Assembly: GCA_037957365.1 (NCBI GenBank)
Contig: JARHVA010000315.1
Location: forward strand, 2,212,001-2,276,000
Length of the DNA: 64,000 nucleotides
Direction of reading: 5' to 3'
Origin: Torreya grandis
Lineage: Eukaryota > Streptophyta > Pinopsida > Cupressales > Taxaceae
Shown: piece after piece, positions 11,698-23,490 of the stretch
Numbering within the stretch: position 1 is the stretch's first letter
How the letters are laid out: each line of letters starts with the position of its first letter
Translations under genes and position numbers: made by a program
Notes under the pieces: model-generated
The model's database searches: none
Seen by the model: the letters and a program-made list of their open reading frames with translations, nothing else
Told to the model about the DNA's origin: nothing

Positions 11698-12020
11698 TGT
11701 TAGGAATAAAGTTCATAGTATGCAAAAAATTATAGTGGAAATAAATAAGCTACAAAACATAAGACAAAGAGGGAACACATTACATAGAGATTATGTGGAA
11801 ACTTTGTAATGTGCAAGGAAAAACCATAGGCAAAATGGTAGCTTCCAGACTTCATTACTTCAGCATCAACTCTCTTTTACTTTCAAAGATGCTATGTGGG
11901 CCATACCACCCACTGTGGGTTATGCCAAGACATCACCAGCCACATCACTAACCATCCACATCATCACCAGATCACATCACCATGAATAGTGATTGTGAAT
12001 AGTGAATTCACATCCTAATA
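11698..12020 (-). repeat. 5' LTR of the minus-strand copia element, deleted to 323 bp
   Basis: It matches both ends of the 969-bp partner LTR and lacks about 640 internal bases. The loss probably removed promoter sequence, since this is the transcription-start LTR in minus orientation. Confidence 0.75.
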
Positions 12021-12025
12021 GTGGG

Positions 12026-12645
12026 TTCCTTCACTCTTCATAAGGAGCATCTAGACATAGAAACCATTGTGCATTCAGTGGGGCTGGGATCAATTGAGCA
12101 TTGTCACACCATAATGGATGGCTTGGTTAAATGATAGAGTAGCTTGGCCTTCTTGGTATAAATATTGGTGACCAATATACCAAAGGAATGCATCTTTGTA
12201 CCTCATGGCTATTGTGACGTTGAGGATGAAGAATCAGGGGGAGCAGGACCAGGAGTTGGAAGTGAGTCTAGGTTAAGAGCATTGGAGAAGGCCTTGGTAG
12301 CTATGGTAATTTCAGATGGTGTGGAGGTGATATTCATCAACTAATAACGAATGCAGGTTTCAATCCCAAGAGAAAGAAAGGTCACATATAGATGGTATAG
12401 GGTTTTTTTTTATTATGGTAGGTTGTTCTCCTTATGGGATGTTGTAATAGCTTTTATATATGATAAATATAAATAACAATTTTATCATTTTTTTAGTTGG
12501 TTCTATATTTTTCGTTCCTCTCTATCTATTAATGCCTCATTATTAGTCTGGAGGGGTCTAAATCAATCTTTGATAGTGGGGTAATACATCGAGTTGTTCT
12601 TCATTTTTATTTTTTTGATCTAGGGACATTCCCCGATTATCATAG
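12026..12645. other. Right flank of the copia insertion, no gene seen
   Basis: The sequence is continuous with 8331-9165 once the copia element is removed. The first 109 bases extend the small open frame from 8983. Nothing else is recognisable. Confidence 0.4.

Positions 12646-12647
<2 letters not shown>

Positions 12648-12698
<51 letters not shown>
12648..12698. repeat. (TA)n microsatellite
   Basis: About 25 uninterrupted TA dinucleotides directly abut the left arm of a long perfect palindrome. Confidence 0.95.
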
Positions 12699-12700
<2 letters not shown>

Positions 12701-12830
12701 GTCATCACAATAGCCATCCCTCCCTTCACAACCCACTTTTTAAATCCCCCCTTTATATATATATATATATATATAAAGGGGGGATTTAAAAAGTGGGTTG
12801 TGAAGGGAGGGATGGCTATTGTGATGACCC
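12699..12830. repeat. Perfect 132-bp palindrome (66-bp arms)
   Basis: The left arm starts GGGTCATCACAATAGCC and the right arm ends with its exact complement, GGCTATTGTGATGACCC. The centre, about 12764/12765, is a (TA)n tract. I compared the arms base by base and saw no mismatch. RNA from either strand would fold into one long hairpin. It could be a foldback element, a palindromic duplication beside a microsatellite, or an assembly fold-back. No terminal target duplication is evident, since both flanks are simple sequence or unrelated. Confidence 0.95.
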
Positions 12831-12958
12831 TTAAACCCCCTCCCATGGAGGTAATGGGAAGGGGTGAGGCCAACTAACCCACCCCTAACTCCCCATTTTT
12901 TGGCTTAGGATCATAGTTGAGGGTCTTCACAGCCCAATCGACCCTGCTAGCTATTATT

Positions 12959-12968
12959 GTGTGTGTGT

Positions 12969-13005
<37 letters not shown>

Positions 13006-13032
13006 TATTTACATACATATATATATATATAA
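12959..13032. repeat. (GT)n(AC)n and (AT)n microsatellites
   Basis: A (GT)6 tract at 12959-12970 runs into (AC)14-15 at 12971-12999, so the join is itself self-complementary. An (AT)n tract follows at 13017-13030. Confidence 0.95.
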
Positions 13033-16000
13033 AGTGTTCTATTAAAGATACATATACACTTGAGGATGTGTGTGTTGTATAGAATATATGAGAGAGAAAT
13101 TTAAGGGACGTGTTAAATTAAAATATGGGTATATATAGTGAGTATATACATAAACTTTGGAATGGGCATAAACTCATTATGTTATCCTTCCTGAAGCTCT
13201 TTCTTTCCCAATCCTCCACCTAAAAAATGAAAGAGAAAATGAAAACATAATAAAAGAGTTTGACTTTTTTATCTTGCCATAAAGAAGATTATGGTAACTT
13301 TTGAAACCCTAGATCTAATGGTGGATTTTCATTCAATCCAAGGGTAGGGATTTGACCCACAACCACTTAAGCCAAATCTGAATTTAATGATATTTTTTAT
13401 TACTTTATTAAATAAATTATCATCTAGCCTCCTGTATTAAGCCACTTTGTACTTAAACTCTTCAATCTTGCAATTACACTTAGCTATGAATTATTTATTC
13501 ATTTTCACTAATAGGTTTGAGCCATAAAACTATTATAGATGTTTTTAAATAACAAAGTAAGCTAATTAATAAATCTTAAAAAGAGAATCAAGCAATTTAC
13601 TCTAATGTCTTCCTAACCTAATTAAAACCCAATCAAAATCAAAGGGGATTAAATATTTAAACTACAAATCTATCGAAACTATGACTTGAAATAAATTTTA
13701 TTAAGATGTAGAATGTACAAACATTTTAATCCTGACAAAAATTATCTTTATTGTCCATATCTGGATGGCATTTACAAAAGCCAATTTTTAGTTAGTTTTC
13801 TTTCCTTCTAAGTTATTTTGGATCTAGCATAAAATAAATACTTAAATTTTAAATTTTAAAAATATGGGACTTGGACATGATTATTTTTAGATACAAAATA
13901 TGGAATATGTATTCAAATAATTTTTGTTCCCTTCTAGAAATATTATTTTCTACCGACTTCTAGGAGATAATTACAGGGGTAAAATCTCTTTGTCTCCCTT
14001 TTCTTCCTAAAATCGATTTGGAATCAACATAAATAAGAGATCAAGAAATAGAATTTATCAAAACTAAAAGTTGTAATCAATTTATAATAGCTTAACATTG
14101 TCATTATTCTAATAAAATAATTTTTATCACAATTATTTTTATTTTTAGCAAGGTAATTTAGAAGCCAGTTTATGGAGAAAATTGTAAGATAATTTTAAGC
14201 AGATAAATTTACCTTGGAATGGTAACCAAATTTTTAATTATATTCATGATAAAGTATTATTATGTCTTAAACATGTTAATTCTAGCTTAGATAATAGGTT
14301 CTTAGAGATATAAAAAATTATGTCTTGATATAAAATTAAAACAAGGGTATTCCTATACTTGGCTTATCCAACATGGTGTTGGTGTATTTTGTAACACTCT
14401 GAAGCATCATTGGTCATAAAATTTTGTTAAGTGCATCCTTTTTGTTTCTAATTAATTAGTGGCTTTCATATATTATTTTAGCCTAAGATAATTGTTATAA
14501 CCTTAGGTTGGGTTTTGAGCTAGAAATACTTTTAGACATCAAAGGCCCTAGTTGCACCTTGTTATGTCAAAAGGGGTCCCTTTAATATTTAAATTGGAAA
14601 GTATGGTTAGAGTGAGACTCATTTTTCATGCTCATACTAATAAGTCTAATTGTGCATACTTTACTATTATTTGTATGCCCTTGTAACTCTTGGTAGTGCT
14701 TGGTTACGCTTGGGCCAACTAGCGGGTATGGCATTGCCCACGAGAGCTAACTATGTTAGCTAGTCATGAGCCTTATCGATGAAGGTTGGACACCTTTAAC
14801 TTTAAATTAACACTCATTTAAGAATAGGCAAACTAAATCTAACCCTTATTCTGTGTGTAAAGGGATCACAATAGATATGTAGATAATTTAATGAATGGGC
14901 ATGGGTATAACAAACTAACCCTTAGGATGCTCTCTTAGAGTGGGAGTTATAAATAACTAATTTTGGTTATTCTTGCAACACATGATTAAATAACTATCCC
15001 TTAGAGTACTTGCATTAGCATGAATTATGGATGATTCTTCCTCGCTTATGTGTATCCTCCTAATTTCTAGTTGTGTTGTATGCTACGATGTATAGTTATT
15101 TCTAGGTAGTGACCCTCATTTATTTTCTGAATAAGCTTGTTTTTTACAATTATAATCTTAGTCACTATTAGATATTTTCTCAAGAGATGGATCTTCTTTA
15201 AATATCATAAGCTTGAGATTAAGACTTTAGTCACATCAGATAAAATGAATGTGGATTCCTAGTTGTTATGTTTGACTCTCGTATGTGATATTATGTGAGA
15301 GTGCTTTGGGTAAGCACACACATCTTGGGATGTTGAGGTGTTTATGATAAGTGACCTTTAGGAGTGTTGTTTCATCTTGAGTAGATGACTATAACTGATA
15401 GAAGATCACCTATGTGGTACAGTAGATCCCTTGTTGGCTTAGAGTGGCAACCTTATTTCGATGATGACATGTCATAAAGGAGGCCATCAAAAGTGCAAGG
15501 AGAATTACATCGACCTTAATTTCATATAGAGGATATGTAGGCTAACAAGTTTTTGTGGGGGCATCGGTTCTAGATCTTAGGCTAGGTCATGGGTGCTTTA
15601 TCATCATCCTTTATGTTGGGTTTGTACGTTGTTCTTTGTAATAACTTTATAGATAATATTAATTAAATAAATTTTGAGTTTGATCTACATATGGTTATTT
15701 TCAACCCCTTCACATTAATTTTGGTTTGTGTAGATATTATCTACCTTGAGATGAATGCACATTTTTAACTCTTTTTGTTTGTGTGCCTTGAGAGTAAAGT
15801 TTGTATATTAATAGTCGAGACTCTCCCTTAGTGAGCCTTAGGGTGGTAGCCCTATTATAGAGTAATTTTTGCCTTAATTTTCTTATGTGTGTTGGCTAGA
15901 GATGTTTGGTTGAATGTTTTAATGATCTACCAAATCAATTAAATTAAATTAAATTAGACCATTTATTTATGGCATCATATTAATGTGACTTGTACATCTT

Positions 16001-16335
16001 CCTTATTAAGGACATTAAGTAGAAGGATTTTATAAACTATTTTTTATCTTAATCCCACCCTAATATGTTTATATCTTGCTTCCTATGGAAGGCTTATGGT
16101 GGAAAGTAAATGAATTAAATAATCACTTAATAATTGTGTGTGTCACACTCCAGTTGCTCATTGACCAAATCATAATAGTTTAACCACTAGTAAATTGCAC
16201 TTAACAAGTAGGCATCATTGAACTAAGTTAAAAAAAAAATACATGGATTTTGGACAAAAATTTTGGTCATGAAAACTTGCCCATATCTTTTGCAATAACA
16301 CTCCCTTTGTGTGGTCCACTAAGGTTCAGGTTCAT
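13033..16335. other. AT-rich intergenic DNA, no gene seen
   Basis: No open frame above 60 codons and no recognisable domain on either strand. The less AT-rich part around 14680-15620 reads like LTR or non-coding retrotransposon sequence; a short self-complementary AGCTAACTATGTTAGCT sits at 14746-14762. No partner repeat is present to prove it. It may be the upstream part of the gypsy relic that starts at 16340. Confidence 0.5.
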
Positions 16336-16339
16336 TCGA

Positions 16340-18190
16340 TGAATTAAAGAGCATGTCTCATAATCCTCCAATTCTGATGGCACCCATATAAGGATAATAA
16401 TTTGTATTGTAGCTTTTTTCACTTGTTGATCTATTGGGAGCATGTTAGCCCAGGAGAGTGTTGATGATAGATAGAGATTTATTTATTACATCTTATGTAT
16501 GCTAGTTGACTTTGAGATCAACTACACTATAGTTGAAAGGTAATGTCTTGCCCTTGCCTTTGCCATAAAAAATATTACACACTACATACTTGGGCAAATG
16601 ATTATCATCATTATCTAATCTAATCCACTATATTACCTACTTAGAAAAGCCATAGTAATAAGTAAGACGAAAATTGGATCATGCTTCTTTAAGTTTTTTA
16701 TCTCTAAATCATCAATCAAAAATCCAAGAAAGGCTTAGCTATAGTCAAGAAAATTGATGATTGTGCATTGTGTAATGAATCTTAATAGTATATTGATGAT
16801 GCTTTTCTCAGTGAAATGGTCTATTTCATAAACTATATGTAAATATCGGACTATGCATGTTAATGAGATATCACACAATACATAGAGCACAAATATTATC
16901 CCAATGGAATTTATTATTAAGAGCTTTACAAGATCCATAAGCTCTTCATATGATATGTCATCATTGGTGAGATCTTGTTTAAGAGAGATCTTGATAGTGT
17001 CCTCTTGCAATGTTTCACCCATGAGGCCACTCCTCTCTCTCTCAAGGAATATGGTAACACCTATAGTGGCCACCCTATAAGGTATGCCACAACACATAGT
17101 ATTATTAGGATGGGTTACTATTAGCCCACTCCTATTAAGTATGTCTCCTTGTATGCTAAGAATTGCATATTGGCTCAATTGAGTGGGGATGCAATCAATG
17201 CCCCCTCTGGCTCTATGAAATCTATTTCAACCCCTTGACCTTTCTTTTTTTGGGCTTTCAACTTTGTCTCTGATTCAAGCCCATTTTGTCTAATAGCCAT
17301 TGTTTGTTCATCAATGCCACTGACTACTTTACTAAGTGGGTTGAAGCCATAGCCATTAGTAGCATGTGTTCACACACAATTGCTAAACACATCCTAAATC
17401 AATTTATCTACTGATTTTGGGTTCCTTTAATAGGCATGGATAACAACTATCCAAGTTTTCAAAGCCCCAAGATTCACAAGTTGGCCTACAAGTTTGGTTT
17501 TAAATTGTGCTTTTAGTCAACTTATTTCCTATAAGCTAATGGTTAAGTGCATTCTTCTAACAATGCACTTTATAATATTTCATTTTTCATTGGTTCTAAG
17601 TTTATTTGGGTTTTGAACCTCATGTTTTATCCCACTCTTTGCACATATTACACTGGTTTGTGCACTTATATGGGGTAAACCCTGCACTTTCTAGTTTATG
17701 GATCTGAGTCCATCCTTCTTTTTGAGTTCTTGATCCCATATTTATGGGTCAATACTTTTCTATTTCTCTTTATGAGGGTGAGAGTCCTTCCAACTTAGAT
17801 AAGTTAGAGTAGTTAGAAAAGCATCGTCTAGATGTTCTAGAGCTATGTGTATCAAAGACATAACACTAAAAGTTTGAGAAGTTGATATGACCTCAACACT
17901 TCAATGTTGGTGATATGGTACATTTCATGCTCTAGATCATAATTGTGTGTTATAAAAGATGCTAACACCATTAGTTTGAAATTTTTATGTGACCTCATCC
18001 CTTCTACATCATTGATATAGTACTTGTCTTTGACAACAAATACTATAAGAAAGGAAAATTATCTTTCAAGTGGTTTATCCCTTTCATTATCATTGAGAGC
18101 CTAGATAATGGTTAATACCATCTCTCCACCCTTGAATGTGATGCCCTATGGCACCTGATCAATGTATATTATCACCATAAGATGTTTCAC
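16340..18190 (+). pseudogene. Ty3/gypsy RNase H and integrase relic
   Basis: The plus-strand broken translation gives NPPILMAPI, then SMLAQESVDDR, then ALAFAIKNITHY (16340-16600), the core of gypsy RNase H. Next come the integrase zinc-finger region GHPIRYATTHSIIRMGYY (17080-17140) and GDAINAPSGSM-SISTP (17186-17236). The catalytic core follows: ATDYFTKWVEAIAI (17312-17355), GVPLIGMDNNYPSFQ (17418-17460) and FL-ANG-VHSSN (17525-17560). The C-terminal domain SFKWFIPFIIIESLDNG (18065-18112) leads to HLSTLE. Stops and shifts are frequent. In the second catalytic position TDxGxxF has become DNNYPSF. RT is not legible upstream. The 147-codon minus-strand frame at 16735-17178 is antisense to it. 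Confidence 0.8.
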
Positions 18191-21100
18191 GTGTGAGGTC
18201 CATTTCTCAAGCCCATTCCTAGAGCCCCACCTATGGTGGTGTATTGGATCTCTCCTCTCTCACTCACAATTATCTATGTGCCACACGTGTGTGTGGGTGC
18301 TCATGGGTTCATTATTATCATTTTATATGTTAATCATATTTACTATAATTCATAAAAATAAAATTACATACATCACACATAATCATACACACATGTATTG
18401 AAAATGAGAAATGTATATATAACCATTCATATTAAAATATGTCTCTCTAGGTACATGACATAACCTCCAATGAACATGGTCTTGGAGGCACCAAAAACAT
18501 AACACACATGTTTCTAGATACAAAATTTAGGCCATTCTATGACCTGCTAATGACCTACTATCTATGTATGTTGTTGTTGTTGATCTCCAGATTTAGTCAC
18601 CCTAGTTTCTCTCTCTAACTCATCTAGACCCATGTACAAAGCTCTTATATTAGCTTGTCTATCCACTCTTATGGATGTCTCCTCTCAACTATATAAGCTC
18701 GTGGGCCTGGACAACCACCCTTATATGTAGCGAGGAATTTTTTAGTAACACCCTTGATGATATCTCCCAATAGTGTGTGTGAGGTCATGCCCATATAGGC
18801 ACATCAGGAAGTGGGGCCTCCCTCTATCTTGGTCCAAACATATTGTACTCCTAGAATACCTTTGTTAGGATCTCTCTCACCTACGGTGCCATCCATGATG
18901 TGATATCACATACACACACTAAGTGAAATACATTACCTTGGCCTATAAACTCTATAACTAGCTATAAGGTATAAATTTGAAATTTTAATTTTTTTTTACT
19001 TGCTCTATATCAAGGGATCACTTGAGGTGGTCCCCCTGCAGCATCTTATAACAAGGACCCTAATCTTACCAATATTTAGTGCACATCTCAACTACACTAC
19101 TTATCTTTGTTTGGAATCCTAATGACCCTACATGTGTATAGTATAAAGCCTACCTACCCTGTATTGGTCCCCCCACCCCTTAGGCTCCTCCACTATTGGG
19201 TTGGTCCTGACCTCCTCTCTATCTCAAAGCCACTAGCCTGGGGTGTTGGTAGGTGCCATATGGCCCATGCAGTTGTATATTTCCCAATAGATGTTATGCC
19301 TCTTCATCCCCATCCTATACAACTATGACATATGGTTCACTATGTACATCACAAGTATTTTATCACTAAAATTAGAATTTGGGGATAAGCCTATGCCTCT
19401 CCATTAGGATATCCATGTGGCATCTACTATTAATGTTGGGTATGGATCCAAGATGACTAGTTTTCTTAGACATTATAGGGTTGGCCTCTCATATACCTAG
19501 GATAGTAGGTGTGTATAGTTGGTCATCCTTTTTATCCCTATTATTATAGTCGATCTAACTACTGATATATGCCTCTAAGTTTGAATTACCCCCATGCATA
19601 GGCATCTTATTTTTGTGACTATAAACCATCCTAGTCTTATTCAGGGAGAGTGTATCTATATTTTGTCCATGGTAGACTCTTCCTAAGGTCACCTTTGCTA
19701 TGATTTCTCTGAATTTTGGAAATCTTATGGAGTGACATGTGACCACCATCCCATGAATGTTGCATCTCATAACTATCACACCAATAAATTAACACATTGC
19801 CCCCACATCTCGTGTTCTCTACACTCTGATTAGTCTTCATGTTGACATATCTAAGTAAAGCTAATAAAAATTATCTAGTGAAAGCGTGACTTCTAGATCA
19901 AGTCCTAATGGGAAGATGTGGTGGTTTGGGTCCCATATCAGCTCCAGTGTGTTCAGTAGATCCCCACTATTACATACTAAGGCTACATATGTTAGTATTC
20001 ACAATTATTTTGATTTCAATATGGCCTAATCCTCATGTGGAAGAGTGTCTACCGCCTTTGTTATCCAACCCAAGCACCTCTCTTTGACACGTGTGTGAAC
20101 CAATAAAGGTTTTTGTGTTATTGTATCTTAGAGCTCATTTAATTTCTCAACATGTTACAGATCTGCTCTCCGACCCCTGACTCCTCATTTTGGCACCACA
20201 ACAACATGAAATTTTTGTCACTATTCTAAAAATAAGGAAAATTTGCAATTTTTTAGGTTTTATAGGTTTTCTATCATTTTGTAGCTAGGTCACAAGTTTT
20301 CATGAAACCTATAGCGTTGTGGCCAGTTATAAAATCATGCCCCAATGCATCATTTGTCACATCCTTTTTACCATGGCCTCACAAAAATTCAAGGTAGAAA
20401 TAATTTTCTCATCTCCATATACATTTTGGTGCCTCTTTTATTGAATTTTATCATCAAAAATCACCAAAACTAGCCAAAATGCTTGTAGTTAACCTTAATT
20501 TTGTGAAAAAATCAAATTTTGACTAGTTTTGATTTTATACTATTTACTTGGACCATTGTGGTGTGTCTCTATTCATGATGTAGTATCTTATTATCACTTT
20601 CACACAACGTATGGCTCTTTAGGCTCTGGGTTCATAAGTCTCACATTGCAAACGAAACTAAAATTAGATTTTTAGATCTATTTATCTATTGACTTACCAT
20701 CACTTTTTGGTGTTCCCTTACTCATTTTGACTACATTGTTCATCTGATAGTCATAAAAAATATTTTATATAGGTTTGTTGTACATTTCAAACATAATGGT
20801 GGAGTAATTTCACCCTTTAAAGCTCAAGTTGTACTGCACTTTTGAATTATTTCATGAGTAAATTGTAATTCCCCCATAGGTGTGCTCATCTATTTTATAA
20901 TTTAACTTAGTTGGTAGTTGGTCTGTCAGCCCTCACCCTTGTACCATTTTACGTGTCAGTTCCCTTCTCTACTCACTTTGGGTTACGTTCAAACCTACAA
21001 AATTTTGCTTTCATCCTTGCCATAATGAATTCCACTCTCCCTCAATTATCCCAATCCCTGGTTGGATTCAAGGTCCATATCATCCGAGCTCTTTTCTCTA

Positions 21101-21505
21101 TAGGACATTTTTTTAGGTTCCTTAACATTCCTTAGCCTTTTCCCCCATTGGGATACCTTTGGGTGGAAGTGTTTTTTCACTTCCAATCACTGGTAATCTC
21201 TCTACTTTAATACAGCCAATCTTTGGCAATATTCTAGTTATCCCCACTTTTCCTCTACTCTTACAAGTTAGTGTGCAGTGGTTTGTTGTACTTGGGATTT
21301 TGGTCTCGTGTTTATCAATAGGTATCAATTCCTTAAATTTTTATCTACCTCTTATGACCTTTCTCTAAGGCCCCCTCTCCAAATTTCATCTTCTTCTTCA
21401 TGTTGTAGCTTTGCCTCATTCTTATTCTCTAGTTGTATGTTTTCCTATTCTCTCCATTATTGAGATGTTCCTTTTTGGATTGCCTCTCACATCCCTAACC
21501 CTCAT
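18191..21505. other. Unassigned retrotransposon-like DNA
   Basis: No open frame shows a domain I recognise. The first 1.5 kb after the integrase relic would be the expected place for its 3' LTR, but no polypurine tract or LTR pair could be fixed. An ATTTTGGCACCAC sequence at about 20192-20205 looks like a primer-binding site without a demonstrable LTR end. The 20911-21460 frames are Leu/Ser/Phe-rich and unassigned. Confidence 0.4.
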
Positions 21506-21509
21506 CATG

Positions 21510-21960
21510 TTTCATCACTTTGTCATGATTTACACAAATGGTGGTATTTTAATAAACTCAAGACCTATAGCTTTCACATGGACTGCTTGTGACTCTTGGA
21601 GTCATGAGATCATTGTCATTGGTTTCTACCTGACTAGTGAGACTAACAATGCAGATAAGTACCACATGATTGTTGGAGACTTGATTGATGACCATGGGTT
21701 GGGTGCATCTTATGTGTTGTTTTCTAACTCACTTTTGGTCTTATCCCAAGGGTTCGTCCTACGTGTTGTTCTCTAACTCACTTTTGGTCATCTCTCAACT
21801 CTTCGAGGTTTCAGAGGTCTTAAGCACTAAGTTTTTTCCCCTCTTCAAGGAGACCCACAACCTTTTTTTAATTTGAGGGCTTCTATATCTCTCATGTCCC
21901 TCAATCAAATAACACTAGAGTTGATGCTTTGGTCAATAATATTTTGGACCACCTTCAATC
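21510..21960 (+). pseudogene. RNase H-like domain relic with lost acidic residues
   Basis: A 121-codon frame (21411-21776) contains MIYTNGGILINSRPIAFTW, SETNNADKYHMIVG and LGASYVLFSNSLLV. A second frame (21685-21876) and the following bases continue with SSYVLFSNSLLVISQLFEV and, near 21893-21945, SHVPQSNNTRVDALVNNI. This is the layout of the extra plant-type RNase H found in some Ty3/gypsy elements (YTDGG, NNxAEYxA, FSDSxLV, NxRADALA). The first and third catalytic Asp are both Asn here, while the last Asp remains. A partial tandem duplication repeats the FSNSLLV block about 60 bases apart and shifts frame. Element type (gypsy rather than LINE) is inferred. Confidence 0.65.
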
Positions 21961-23340
21961 ATGAGCTTTGTTTTCCCCCTTATAGGCCATAATTTAGGGG
22001 TGTGGAGTTGCACTTTTGTTACAAATTAGTCCTCACATGGGTGCTTAGGTTCACATTAATGATCCACATTGAATAATATCTATTAATAAATGTGATAAAA
22101 ATAATAATAATGTGTGGAAAATAATAATATTGTAAGAGAGTTGTTAAAACAACTCACATAGAGATTTAGGAGAGCAATAATAGAGCAGAGAGAATATAGG
22201 TTGTTAGAACAACCTTATTCGATTAGTGATATGAGATATTTGTGCGGATGTTAGTTATTAGGAATTTTTATTTATGAAACTTAAATAGGATCTCATCAAA
22301 CCTATTTATATGTAAGTTGGTTTGTTAATAAAATGTTGAATTTTAATCTTATTGAGCCTTGGCTCTTTTAGAAATGGGGTGTTCCCCACACTTTCTAGAT
22401 TAGAACCACAAACATTCAGACCATCATCATTGATCACATGTAAATATAGGTATGATTTATATTCTCTTAGATTTTTGTATGGTCTCTCGTAACTTATCAT
22501 CCTTGTGTTCTTATGAACCCCAACTACTTGTACCTTGAGGGCATCTGTAATGTTCATTTCATGGTTCCTAAATCCTAGTCATTACTACAAACCCCTATCT
22601 TTTTCAATTATTACACTAGAATTTGATTAGTAATTAAGTCTTTTTTTAATATTTTATATATAATATGCTTATTTAAAATGTTTATGGATATATATGATTG
22701 TTAGCAGAGGTTCTTGGAAAACTATTCAAAACATGCTAATACAGGGATAGCTTGCACATGAAGTAACAAAAGTAAACAGTTGATGGTAATTCAGATTAGA
22801 TATATTCATTAACAGTTAAAATATATAAATACATAAATAAATGTAGACTTATTAGAATCTAAGTAGTCGGTATAAACTTAAGTGATTAATAGATTAAAGC
22901 AAACAAAGTACTCACTATGCACAGAATAATGATAAAAGATACATAGGAAAACCATTTCTAAATAATATTTATTAATCTCTATCACATTAGAGCGATATCC
23001 AAATACAATTGAGTGTTATATATAGAGTTCTTTATAGTATTGTCTATTAATATTCCAACCTTTTGTTATGCCCAAAAGGAGTGACTCTTCACATTCTGAA
23101 GTCTATTATTATGCTTACAAAAGTTGAATACATAAAAAAAGATTATGCAAAAGAAAAAATAGTGCAAGTCACACATGTGGCCATTAGATATACTCTATAA
23201 TTTTGATAGCCATGTTCTACACTCAACATTTTCTTAGAATTAAACATTTATCTCATCTTGAGACAAAGTCACAGCAAGGGATCTTGATTTGAAACTTGAG
23301 TTGAGGAATTGAACTAGAAATAAGAGTTATGGTTATGGTT
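21961..23340. other. AT-rich DNA, no gene seen
   Basis: It contains short self-complementary words (GTTGTTAAAACAAC near 22140, GGTTGTTAGAACAACC near 22199). The minus-strand 83-codon frame at 22306-22557 has no recognisable domain. Confidence 0.5.
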
Positions 23341-23370
23341 CTAGGTATTTTTCACCAGTTTTCACCCTTT

Positions 23371-23490
23371 GTACACTACTTAGCCACCCTTTCAAGTTTT
23401 CAACTAAGTAGTGTACTAGCCTACCACCCTTTCAGGTTTTCAATAGATAGCTTAACTAGGTGGTCGCCCTTTATGGTTTTTCAACCAACC
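23371..23490. repeat. Hairpin and about 40-bp degenerate tandem repeats
   Basis: GTACACTACTTAG (23371-23383) pairs perfectly with CTAAGTAGTGTAC (23404-23416) across a 20-base loop. The loop word CCACCCTTTCAAGTTTTCAA recurs twice, diverged, in the next 80 bases (CCACCCTTTCAGGTTTTCAA, then CGCCCTTTATGGTTTTTCAA), giving three units of about 40 bases. Confidence 0.75.

Larger units (their letters stand above)
9171..12020 (-). mobile_element. Ty1/copia LTR retrotransposon, deleted, with target duplication
   Basis: Direct repeats at both ends begin TGTTAGGAATAAAG and end TCCTAACA (left) or TCCTAATA (right). The five bases GTGGG occur just outside both ends (9166-9170 and 12021-12025), a perfect target-site duplication. 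Minus orientation is set by the primer-binding site next to the right LTR (complement of 11684-11695, TGGTATCAAAGC, initiator-Met type) and by an AAGTGGGA purine stretch beside the left LTR. The internal region is only about 1.56 kb, too short for full copia gag-pol. The copy is internally deleted and cannot move by itself. Confidence 0.85.

Noticed and set aside
12640..12873. 77-codon minus-strand frame
   Set aside because: Made of (TA)n-encoded Ile/Tyr runs and the two arms of the perfect palindrome; a by-product of repeats.
16735..17178. 147-codon minus-strand open frame
   Set aside because: No recognisable domain, and it is antisense to a plus-strand gypsy RNase H-integrase relic whose motifs continue on both sides.
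20192..20205. Primer-binding-site-like ATTTTGGCACCAC
   Set aside because: No LTR end with a matching partner could be found beside it, so an element cannot be claimed.
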